64,000 bases of DNA. Origin: Neopararhizobium haloflavum (GTDB lineage: Bacteria; Pseudomonadota; Alphaproteobacteria; Rhizobiales; Rhizobiaceae). The notes below the pieces were generated by a model. It was given only the letters and a program-made list of their open reading frames with translations. It was not told the DNA's origin and made no database searches. The DNA lies in assembly GCF_002750855.1 (NCBI RefSeq), contig NZ_NWUC01000006.1, forward strand, positions 186,001-250,000, read 5' to 3'. Both the position numbers and the translations under genes were made by a program. Positions 1 to 9,082 of the stretch are shown piece after piece; positions within the stretch are counted from its first letter, which is position 1, and every line of letters begins with the position of its first letter.

Positions 1-904
1 GGAATGGTCGAAATTCCGCGCCGATACGCCGCTCACGCTGACCGAGGACGAGGTGCGCCGCCTGCGTTCGCTGAACGACCCTGTCGATCTCGACGAGGTT
101 GCCCGCATCTATCTTTCTGTTTCGCGCCTGCTCTCCGCGCATCTCGAGGCGTCGCAGCTCCTGTTTCGCCAGCGCACGCATTTCCTCAATGCCGAAAACG
201 CGACCAAGACGCCATTCGTCGTTGGCATCGCCGGCTCGGTGGCCGTCGGCAAGTCGACCACGGCGCGCATCCTGCAGGAGCTTCTGAAACGCTGGCCTTC
301 GAGCCCGAAGGTGGATCTCGTCACGACGGACGGCTTTCTCTACCCCAACGCGGTCTTGCGCCGGCACAATCTCATGGAACGCAAGGGTTTTCCCGAAAGC
401 TACGATATAGGCCAGCTCCTGCGCTTCCTGTCAGCCATCAAGGCCGGGCAGCCCGATGTGCAGGCGCCGCTCTATTCGCACATGACCTATGATGTTCTGC
501 CAGGCGAGTTTCAGACGATCGACCGGCCGGATATCCTCATCTTCGAGGGAATCAACGTGCTGCAGGTCCGAGACCTGCCTGCAGACGGCAAGATCGTGCC
601 CTTCGTCTCGGACTTCTTCGATTTCTCGATCTATATCGACGCGCCGGAAGATCTGATCCACAGATGGTATGTCGAGCGCTTCATGCGCCTTCGCGAAACG
701 GCCTTCAAGAACCCGCAATCTTTCTTCAATCGCTACGCGACGATCTCGCACGACGCTGCCCGCGCCGTCGCCGAAGGCCTCTGGCAGAACATCAACCTGA
801 AGAACCTGCGCGACAACATCCTCCCAACCCGCCCCCGCGCCAATCTCATCCTGAAAAAGGGCGAAAACCACCTGATTGAGCAAGTGGCATTGCGGAAGTT
901 GTGA
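1..904 (+). CDS. coaA: Pantothenate kinase (type I), 5' end cut by window edge
   Basis: Phosphorylates pantothenate with ATP, the committed first step of coenzyme A synthesis in the cytosol. The reading frame is open from base 2, so the true start lies outside the window; 300 residues are visible against roughly 320-330 for rhizobial CoaA. The visible start ([12 protein letters not shown]) is already CoaA sequence. A P-loop, GSVAVGKS, is encoded at 233-256, followed by the conserved TTDGFLYPN and [11 protein letters not shown] segments and a C-terminal [16 protein letters not shown] block. It converges on arfB with only 15 bases between stops. Assignment is firm; only the N-terminus is missing. 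Confidence 0.96.
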   Translation, partial: EWSKFRADTPLTLTEDEVRRLRSLNDPVDLDEVARIYLSVSRLLSAHLEASQLLFRQRTHFLNAENATKTPFVVGIAGSVAVGKSTTARILQELLKRWPSSPKVDLVTTDGFLYPNAVLRRHNLMERKGFPESYDIGQLLRFLSAIKAGQPDVQAPLYSHMTYDVLPGEFQTIDRPDILIFEGINVLQVRDLPADGKIVPFVSDFFDFSIYIDAPEDLIHRWYVERFMRLRETAFKNPQSFFNRYATISHDAARAVAEGLWQNINLKNLRDNILPTRPRANLILKKGENHLIEQVALRKL

Positions 905-919
905 GAGCTGCGACAAGCC

Positions 920-1351
<432 letters not shown>

Positions 1352-1377
1352 TTCGGCAATGTGGCGAAGCCGAACGC

Positions 1378-1414
1378 AAAAGAAAAGCCCGCGATCGCAA
1401 GGATCACGGACTTT
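1378..1414 (-). terminator. Rho-independent terminator of pckA
   Basis: Read on the minus strand, 1414-1402 pairs with 1396-1384 as a 13-bp stem whose two non-Watson-Crick positions are both G-U in RNA; the loop is 5 bases. A T-rich stretch (bases 1386-1378 on the minus strand) follows. On the plus strand the same positions become C-A mismatches, so the signal is directional and fits pckA, which stops at 1437. Confidence 0.75.
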
Positions 1415-1436
1415 CAGGACGCATGGGAGTGATGGG

Positions 1437-3044
<1,608 letters not shown>

Positions 3045-3442
3045 GTTTCACCTGTGTTTGCGGGAGAACCCTTTTTGAACGTGGCCGGAGGGTAGAGACG
3101 GCAAATTGGCTTGGCAACAAGAAAAATCAAAAAAGCCAAACGATATCAAAGTATTAATCGATTTAAACAATTTCGTGACAGCTTAAATCGTTTAAATCGC
3201 CTTGCTTCGCCGTCGCAATTTTCACTCTCGCGGACTGCGACATGACCGCCCGATGACATTCCCTTCGATCCGTGCCACACTTTGTTCTTACTTTATACAC
3301 AAGTAGGCGCGGGCTTGCGGTTTGATCGCTCCGCGCCGTTTCGGTGTGTGTGCAAAGACCGCGTTGCTCAGGGGCTGGTTGGGGCTGATGACCATGACCT
3401 GGAGCCGAAGGGACGCGCCGAATGTCAACGGAGACTTTGTCA
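3045..3442. other. pckA-chvI divergent intergenic region
   Basis: About 400 bases with no convincing gene. The pckA-proximal half is AT-rich against a GC-rich surround (bases ~3115-3200 contain A-tracts and repeated TTTAAA). It must hold the divergent promoters. The chvI leader (3300-3442) contains no reading frame I would support. An operator-like inverted repeat is listed separately. Confidence 0.7.
3154..3199. promoter_or_regulatory. Inverted-repeat operator candidate between pckA and chvI
   Basis: CGATTTAAAC at 3159-3168 has its exact reverse complement GTTTAAATCG at 3190-3199. The left copy sits in a palindromic AATCGATT core, and the right half is a tandem TTAAATCG (3183-3190 and 3192-3199). 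Central CG steps flanked by TTAAA arms resemble LacI-family sites. In Sinorhizobium meliloti pckA is controlled by the LacI-family regulator PckR; assigning this site to PckR is inference. Confidence 0.45.
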
Positions 3443-4156
3443 ATGCAAACCATCGCGCTTGTCGACGATGACCGCAACATTCTCACTTCCGTGTCGATTG
3501 CCCTCGAATCGGAAGGCTATCGCGTCGAAACCTACACCGACGGTGCTTCGGCCCTCGACGGGCTCGTCGCCCGGCCGCCGCAACTCGCGATATTCGATAT
3601 CAAGATGCCGCGTATGGACGGCATGGAGCTGCTGCGCAGGCTGCGGCAGAAGTCCGATATTCCCGTCATCTTCCTGACCTCCAAGGACGAGGAGATCGAC
3701 GAGCTTTTCGGCCTGAAGATGGGCGCGGACGATTTCATCACCAAGCCGTTTTCCCAGCGCCTGCTGGTCGAGCGGGTCAAGGCGATCCTGCGCCGCGCGA
3801 GCACACGCGATGCGGCCGCTACCACCAAAACCGGCCCGGCTCAGACGAAAACACTGGAACGCGGTCTTCTGGTCATGGACCAGGAGCGACACACCTGCAC
3901 CTGGCGCACCGAGCCTGTGACATTGACGGTCACCGAGTTCCTGATCCTCCAGTCTCTCGCCCAGCGTCCCGGCGTGGTGAAGAGCCGCGATGCGCTGATG
4001 GACGCCGCCTACGACGAACAGGTCTATGTCGATGACCGCACCATCGACAGCCACATCAAGCGGCTGCGCAAGAAGTTCAAGATGGTCGACGACGGCTTCG
4101 ACATGATCGAGACGCTCTACGGGGTCGGCTACCGGTTCCGGGAAATGCCGGCCTGA
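3443..4156 (+). CDS. chvI: Response regulator ChvI (OmpR/PhoB type)
   Basis: DNA-binding partner of ChvG, controlling exopolysaccharide, motility and acid or envelope stress genes in rhizobia. The 237-residue product has a receiver domain (DDD acidic pocket near residues 8-10, phospho-acceptor Asp52 in [11 protein letters not shown], Lys in TKPFS) and a C-terminal winged helix ending in [13 protein letters not shown]. The start at 3443 ([10 protein letters not shown]) is chosen because the family begins there and GGAGA lies 8 bases upstream; an in-frame ATG at 3422 would add seven residues and also has a purine-rich leader. chvG follows 35 bases downstream. Confidence 0.95.
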   Translation: MQTIALVDDDRNILTSVSIALESEGYRVETYTDGASALDGLVARPPQLAIFDIKMPRMDGMELLRRLRQKSDIPVIFLTSKDEEIDELFGLKMGADDFITKPFSQRLLVERVKAILRRASTRDAAATTKTGPAQTKTLERGLLVMDQERHTCTWRTEPVTLTVTEFLILQSLAQRPGVVKSRDALMDAAYDEQVYVDDRTIDSHIKRLRKKFKMVDDGFDMIETLYGVGYRFREMPA

Positions 4157-4191
4157 TCGGCCGGCCCGAAGGGGAGGCGACGTGACCGACG

Positions 4192-5976
4192 ATGGTCGCT
4201 GAGACGGAGGACCGAACGGCCGTTCGCCGCGCCCCGCCCGCCAGGGCGCGGCGGGTTGGTTCGCGGCCGCTCGGTCTGCCGTTCACGCTGATACGTCGCA
4301 TCTTCGGCAATGTCGTCTTTTCCAGCCTGACGCGGCGGATTCTCTTCCTCAACCTTGCCGCGCTGCTCGTTCTGGTCTTCGGCATCATGTATCTCAACCA
4401 GTTCCGTGAGGGACTGATCGATGCGCGCGTGGAAAGCCTGCTGACTCAGGGAGAGATCATCGCCGGAGCCATCGCCGGCTCAGCCACCGTCGAAACCAAT
4501 TCGATCACGATCGACCCCGAAAAGCTGCTCGAACTCCAGGCCGGCGAGAGCGTGGCGCCGAACGATTTCGAGGAGAATCTCGACTTTCCGATCAACCCCG
4601 AACGCGTTGCGCCCGTGCTGCGGCGCTTGATTTCTCCGACACGCACCCGCGCACGCATCTATGACAGCGAAGCCAATCTGCTTCTGGATTCGCGTTATCT
4701 CTATTCTTCCGGCCAGGTGCTGCGCTACGACCTGCCGCCTGTGTCTTCGGAGGATATCGGCCTTCTCGATCGGGTCACCAACGTCGTCAACCGAATGCTC
4801 CAACAGCGCAATTTGCCGACCTATCGCGAGGAGCCCGGCGGTGACGGCTCGATTTATCCGGAGGTCGTCAATGCCCTGACCGGTGGGCGCGGGGCGGTGG
4901 TTCGTGTCACAGAGCATGGCGAGTTGATCGTCTCCGTCGCGGTTCCGGTGCAGCGTTTCAGGGCTGTTCTCGGTGTGCTTCTGCTGTCGACGCAGGCGGG
5001 TGATATCGACAAGATCGTCCACGCGGAGCGACTCGCGATCGTGCGCATCTTCGGCGTCGCGGCGACGGTGTCGATCGTCCTGTCGCTGCTTCTGGCAAGC
5101 ACCATCGCCAATCCGCTGCGCCGCCTGTCCGCTGCCGCCGTCCGCGTCAAGCGTGGGGTCAAGGCGCGTGAAGAGATCCCCGATTTCTCCGCGCGCCAGG
5201 ACGAGATCGGCAATCTTTCGGTGGCACTGCGCGACATGACCAACGCGCTCTATGACCGCATCGATGCGATCGAGCGCTTCGCTGCCGACGTCAGCCACGA
5301 ACTGAAGAACCCGCTCACCTCGCTGAGAAGCGCGGTGGAAACGCTGCCGCTGGCGCGCACCGCGCAGAACAAGGAGCGGCTGCTGGAGATCATCCAGCAT
5401 GATGTGCGCCGGCTCGACCGGCTGATCAGCGATATTTCGGATGCCTCGCGTCTGGATGCCGAGCTGGCACGCCAGGACGCCGGACGGGTCGACATGGTGA
5501 AACTGCTCAGGGATCTCGTGGCGCTGTCGCTGGACGTGCGGGCCGGCGCAAAGCAGGTTCCCGTGGAACTTGAGGTCCGCCTTGAGGCCGGTGCCACCGC
5601 TTTCGTCAACGGCCACGATCTGCGCCTCGGCCAGGTGATCACCAACCTCATCGAAAACGCCCGCTCCTTCGTCCCGGAAAAAGGCGGCCGCATCGTCGTT
5701 CGACTGGAACGGGCACGCGACGGTTTCCGGGTCCTCATCGAGGACAACGGACCGGGCATACAGGCCGAAAACATCGATCGCATCTTCGAACGCTTCTATA
5801 CCGATCGGCCGGCCGGTGAGGATTTCGGCCAGAATTCCGGCCTCGGCCTGTCGATCAGTCGGCAGATCGTGGAGGCCCATGGAGGGTCGCTCGTCGCGGA
5901 GAATATCCGGGATGGGAAGTCGGATGCGATCCGTGGTGCCCGCTTCGTCATGCGCCTGCCTGCGGAGACACGGTGA
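4192..5976 (+). CDS. chvG: Sensor histidine kinase ChvG (ExoS)
   Basis: Inner-membrane kinase that phosphorylates ChvI; in Sinorhizobium and Agrobacterium its periplasmic domain is held off by ExoR, which is not in this window. The 594-residue product has TM1 at ~49-67, a periplasmic domain of ~210 residues, TM2 at ~283-307, a HAMP linker, the H-box FAADVSHELKNPLTSLRSA with phospho-acceptor His369, and an HATPase domain with an N-box (VITNLIENARSF), DNGPGI and GLGLSISR. The segment YLNQFREGLIDARVESLLTQ is typical of ChvG. It ends in a 4-base overlap with hprK, so the two are probably translationally coupled. Confidence 0.95.
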   Translation: MVAETEDRTAVRRAPPARARRVGSRPLGLPFTLIRRIFGNVVFSSLTRRILFLNLAALLVLVFGIMYLNQFREGLIDARVESLLTQGEIIAGAIAGSATVETNSITIDPEKLLELQAGESVAPNDFEENLDFPINPERVAPVLRRLISPTRTRARIYDSEANLLLDSRYLYSSGQVLRYDLPPVSSEDIGLLDRVTNVVNRMLQQRNLPTYREEPGGDGSIYPEVVNALTGGRGAVVRVTEHGELIVSVAVPVQRFRAVLGVLLLSTQAGDIDKIVHAERLAIVRIFGVAATVSIVLSLLLASTIANPLRRLSAAAVRVKRGVKAREEIPDFSARQDEIGNLSVALRDMTNALYDRIDAIERFAADVSHELKNPLTSLRSAVETLPLARTAQNKERLLEIIQHDVRRLDRLISDISDASRLDAELARQDAGRVDMVKLLRDLVALSLDVRAGAKQVPVELEVRLEAGATAFVNGHDLRLGQVITNLIENARSFVPEKGGRIVVRLERARDGFRVLIEDNGPGIQAENIDRIFERFYTDRPAGEDFGQNSGLGLSISRQIVEAHGGSLVAENIRDGKSDAIRGARFVMRLPAETR

Positions 5977-6443
5977 CTGCGTCCGCCGATCGCGCGGTTA
6001 CGGTGCTGCCGAACCGGCATGGAACGGCACTGGTCGTCGGCCGAACCGGGCTTCTGATCACCGGCCCCTCCGGTTCCGGCAAGAGCGAACTGGCGCTCCG
6101 GCTTCTGACCTCGGCATTGTTGAGCGGGCGGTTTGCCGGGCTGGTCGCCGACGATCAGGTGTTGATCGATGTCCGACACGGCCGCGTCATCGCCAGAACC
6201 CCGCCGGCGATCGCAGGTCAGATCGAGGTGCGTGGATCAGGCATCGTCCGCGTGCCCCATCTGACGGCCTGCGTCCTCCATCTTGCCCTTGCGCCAGGCG
6301 AGGCAAGCGGCGCCGATCGGATACCTGCCGAGGGAGAAAGGTGTGAGCTCGAAGGGGGAATTTCACTTCCTGTTCTCAGAATGCGATATTCCGCGCAGCG
6401 TGACCCCTTCGCAACCTTGGAGTTCATTCTTGGGTCGCTCTAG
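5973..6443 (+). CDS. hprK: HPr kinase/phosphorylase, short alphaproteobacterial form
   Basis: Phosphorylates HPr on its regulatory serine, and probably dephosphorylates it, linking carbon and nitrogen signals to transport and to ChvG-ChvI in alphaproteobacteria. At 156 residues it keeps only the C-terminal catalytic half of the ~310-residue Firmicutes enzyme: Walker A GPSGSGKS at residues 31-38, LVADDQVLID, and the signature-like QIEVRGSGIVRVPH. The start is GTG, overlapping the chvG stop by four bases. HPr and EIIA-Man genes follow downstream, forming the incomplete PTS typical of rhizobia. Confidence 0.93.
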   Translation: MTASADRAVTVLPNRHGTALVVGRTGLLITGPSGSGKSELALRLLTSALLSGRFAGLVADDQVLIDVRHGRVIARTPPAIAGQIEVRGSGIVRVPHLTACVLHLALAPGEASGADRIPAEGERCELEGGISLPVLRMRYSAQRDPFATLEFILGSL

Positions 6444-6599
6444 CTGAAATCGACGCGCGAATCTCGAATTCGGCGCCCAAGTGTGACGTTTTTGTGCTTG
6501 CACTCGGGCGTTCACTCGACAAGATGTGCGCCACTGTCCGAGTGGGGCACTGGCCGGCAAGCGTGCGGGGTCGGGATCGGAGTTGACGGGAGCCATTTG

Positions 6600-7001
6600 A
6601 TGATCGGTCTTGTGCTTGTCACGCACGGCAGGCTCGCGGAAGAGTTCAAGCACGCGCTCGAACATGTCGTCGGCCCGCAAGAGGCGGTGGAGACCGTCTG
6701 CATCGGGCCGGAAGACGACATGGACCAGCGCAGGCTCGATATCGTCGATGCGGTCGGTCGTGCCGATGACGGCAGCGGCGTCATCATCCTCACCGATATG
6801 TTCGGCGGAACACCCTCAAATCTGTCAATTTCCGTCATGGACGGCGGACACATCGAAGTGATTGCCGGCGTCAATCTGCCTATGCTCATCAAGCTTGCCG
6901 GTGTGCGCGGCGATGGCAATATGGAACGTGCCCTTGAAGAGGCTCAGGATGCCGGACGCAAATATATCAATGTCGCAAGCCGCATCCTCAGCGGAAAGTG
7001 A
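6600..7001 (+). CDS. manX: PTS EIIA component, mannose/fructose family (regulatory)
   Basis: Soluble phosphocarrier of the incomplete rhizobial PTS; no membrane IIB/IIC partner is present here, so its role is probably regulatory rather than sugar uptake. The 133-residue product starts MIGLVLVTHG, with the phospho-accepting His9, and has TDMFGGTPSNL, the conserved EIIA-Man loop. The start at 6600 (preceded by GACGGGAGCC) fits the family length; the upstream in-frame extension to 6483 has no homologous look. ptsH begins three bases after the stop. Confidence 0.93.
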   Translation: MIGLVLVTHGRLAEEFKHALEHVVGPQEAVETVCIGPEDDMDQRRLDIVDAVGRADDGSGVIILTDMFGGTPSNLSISVMDGGHIEVIAGVNLPMLIKLAGVRGDGNMERALEEAQDAGRKYINVASRILSGK

Positions 7002-7004
7002 TGA

Positions 7005-7295
7005 ATGAGCGAAGCCGCCGCAAACCCGACTAGCCGTAAACTGTCGATCGTCAACAAGCGCGGCCTGCATGCGCGTGCATCCGCAAAATTCGTCCAGACC
7101 GTCGAGCGCTTCGACGCGGAGGTCACGGTTGCCAAGGACGGCATGCGCGTCGGTGGCGGATCGATCATGGGGCTGATGATGCTGGCGGCGAGCCCGGGCT
7201 GCAGCATCTGCGTGGAAGCGACGGGACCGCAGGCCCAGGAGGTGCTGGCAGCGCTGGAGGACCTCGTGAGTTGTCGCTTCGGGGAAGAGTGCTAG
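7005..7295 (+). CDS. ptsH: HPr phosphocarrier protein
   Basis: Receives phosphate from PEP via Enzyme I on a histidine and can be phosphorylated by HprK on a serine. Both sites are visible: His22 in KRGLHARASAKF and Ser53 in GGGSIMGLMML. At 96 residues it is slightly longer than the usual 85-90 because of an N-terminal SEAAANPTS extension. It is tightly linked to manX and hprK. The gene for Enzyme I (ptsP or ptsI) is not in the window. Confidence 0.95.
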   Translation: MSEAAANPTSRKLSIVNKRGLHARASAKFVQTVERFDAEVTVAKDGMRVGGGSIMGLMMLAASPGCSICVEATGPQAQEVLAALEDLVSCRFGEEC

Positions 7296-7324
7296 CGCAG
7301 TTTCTTCCATTCTGACATATAACG

Positions 7325-7344
7325 ACATAAAGACTTCTTTATAT
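7325..7344. promoter_or_regulatory. Palindromic operator candidate upstream of ahcY (SahR-like)
   Basis: ATAAAGA at 7327-7333 and TCTTTAT at 7336-7342 form a perfect 7-2-7 palindrome in an AT-rich pocket about 95 bases before ahcY. Both position and sequence resemble the sites I recall for SahR, the ArsR-family S-adenosylhomocysteine-responsive regulator of ahcY and methionine-cycle genes in Proteobacteria. The regulator gene itself is not in the window. Confidence 0.5.
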
Positions 7345-7438
7345 GATGGTTGATGCGACGATGGAAGCCTGCTAGACCAAACTCCATGAATGATGCGGGG
7401 CGCGCGCATGCGCAGCCCCCTTTTGCGTGGAGACAATG

Positions 7439-8863
7439 ATGAGCACAGCCCAGACTGCAGCCGCGGTGACGGCAGACGACTATGTGGTTGCCGATATCGC
7501 GCTGGCCGATTATGGCCGCAAGGAAATCACCATCGCCGAGACCGAGATGCCGGGCCTTGTCGCCTGCCGTGAGGAATTCGGCACCGACAAGCCGCTCAAG
7601 GGCGCAAGGATTTCCGGCTCGCTGCACATGACGATCCAGACGGCGGTGCTGATCGAGACGCTGACGGCGCTCGGGGCGGACGTTCGCTGGGCCTCTTGCA
7701 ACATCTTCTCGACGCAGGATCATGCCGCCGCCGCCATCGCCGCGTCGGGCGTGCCGGTCTTTGCCGTGAAGGGTGAATCGCTGGAGGAATACTGGACCTA
7801 TACGGACCAGATCTTCCAATGGGCCGATGGCGGCGCATCGAACATGATCCTTGATGATGGCGGCGACGCCACGATGTATATCCTGCTCGGCGCACGGGCC
7901 GAGGCCGGTGAAGACGTTCTTTCCAATCCTGGCTCGGAAGAGGAAGAGGTTCTTTTCGCTCAGATCAAGAAGCGCATGGCCGCTTCGCCGGGCTTCTTCG
8001 CCAAACAGCGCGATGCGATCAAGGGCGTCACCGAAGAAACGACGACTGGCGTCAACAGGCTCTATCAGCTGCAGAAAAAGGGCCTGCTTCCCTTCCCCGC
8101 CATCAACGTCAATGACAGCGTCACCAAGTCGAAATTCGACAACAAGTACGGCTGCAAGGAATCGCTGGTCGATGGTATCCGCCGGGCAACCGATGTGATG
8201 ATGGCCGGCAAGGTGGCTGTTGTCTGCGGCTATGGCGATGTCGGCAAGGGCTCCGCCGCGTCGCTGAAGGGTGCCGGCGCGCGCGTCAAGGTGACGGAAG
8301 TCGATCCGATCTGCGCGCTTCAGGCCGCCATGGACGGCTTTGAGGTGGTAACGCTCGAAGATGTCGCGCCGACGGCGGACATCTTCATCACCACGACCGG
8401 CAACAAGGACGTGATCCGGCTCGAGCACATGCGCGAGATGAAGGACATGGCCATCGTCGGCAACATCGGCCACTTCGACAACGAGATCCAGGTCACGTCG
8501 CTCAAGAACTACAAGTGGGATAACATCAAGCCGCAAGTCGACATGATCGAGTTCCCCGGCGGCAAGCGCATGATCCTGCTCTCGGAAGGCCGATTGCTCA
8601 ATCTCGGCAACGCCACGGGCCACCCGTCATTCGTCATGTCGGCCTCCTTCACCAATCAGGTTTTGGCGCAGATCGAGCTTTTCGCGCGCGGCGAGAACTA
8701 CAAGAACGAAGTCTACGTGCTGCCCAAGCAGCTCGATGAGAAAGTTGCCAAGCTGCATCTCGAAAAGCTCGGTGCCATCCTCACGCAGCTGTCGGAGGAG
8801 CAGGCATCCTATATCGGTGTGGAAACAACCGGGCCGTTCAAGCCGGAGCACTACCGCTACTAG
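7439..8863 (+). CDS. ahcY: S-adenosylhomocysteinase
   Basis: Hydrolyses S-adenosylhomocysteine to adenosine and homocysteine, relieving product inhibition of methyltransferases and feeding the methionine cycle. The 474-residue product shows the NAD-binding [18 protein letters not shown], the catalytic region [13 protein letters not shown] and [16 protein letters not shown], and the conserved C-terminus [10 protein letters not shown]. Three in-frame starts exist (GTG 7427, ATG 7436, ATG 7439); 7439 gives six bases from the GGAG Shine-Dalgarno. It follows the ptsH operon by about 140 bases with its own operator-like palindrome and ends at a strong terminator. Confidence 0.96.
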   Translation: MSTAQTAAAVTADDYVVADIALADYGRKEITIAETEMPGLVACREEFGTDKPLKGARISGSLHMTIQTAVLIETLTALGADVRWASCNIFSTQDHAAAAIAASGVPVFAVKGESLEEYWTYTDQIFQWADGGASNMILDDGGDATMYILLGARAEAGEDVLSNPGSEEEEVLFAQIKKRMAASPGFFAKQRDAIKGVTEETTTGVNRLYQLQKKGLLPFPAINVNDSVTKSKFDNKYGCKESLVDGIRRATDVMMAGKVAVVCGYGDVGKGSAASLKGAGARVKVTEVDPICALQAAMDGFEVVTLEDVAPTADIFITTTGNKDVIRLEHMREMKDMAIVGNIGHFDNEIQVTSLKNYKWDNIKPQVDMIEFPGGKRMILLSEGRLLNLGNATGHPSFVMSASFTNQVLAQIELFARGENYKNEVYVLPKQLDEKVAKLHLEKLGAILTQLSEEQASYIGVETTGPFKPEHYRY

Positions 8864-8892
8864 TAGAGCGAAACCACTACCGCTAGATATAG

Positions 8893-8929
8893 TAGCCGCG
8901 CGGCCACCAGGTCGCGCGGCTATATTTTT
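8893..8929 (+). terminator. Rho-independent terminator of ahcY
   Basis: TAGCCGCGCG at 8893-8902 pairs perfectly with CGCGCGGCTA at 8913-8922 around a 10-base loop and runs into TATTTTT. It lies 30 bases after the ahcY stop. Confidence 0.88.
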
Positions 8930-9082
8930 GAGACGCTCCCTTCCCGGTGAATCGTTAAAATTGTACCCTTTTCTCATCGATTCGCGTGAACCCGATGGGG
9001 ACTGACGGCGTGCGCGCAGGGCAGATGAATTGGCCCGGAATCTGAGAATGTCCAGTCAACAGGCGGCGAAGAGGACGACGAC

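Noticed and set aside
4480-5880. 466-codon open frame opposite chvG
   Set aside because: Shadow frame; chvG has clear kinase motifs on the other strand and the antisense product has low-complexity His/Arg composition.
7296-7438. SAM or SAH riboswitch in the ahcY leader
   Set aside because: No convincing conserved stem set or pseudoknot was found; the palindrome looks like a protein operator.
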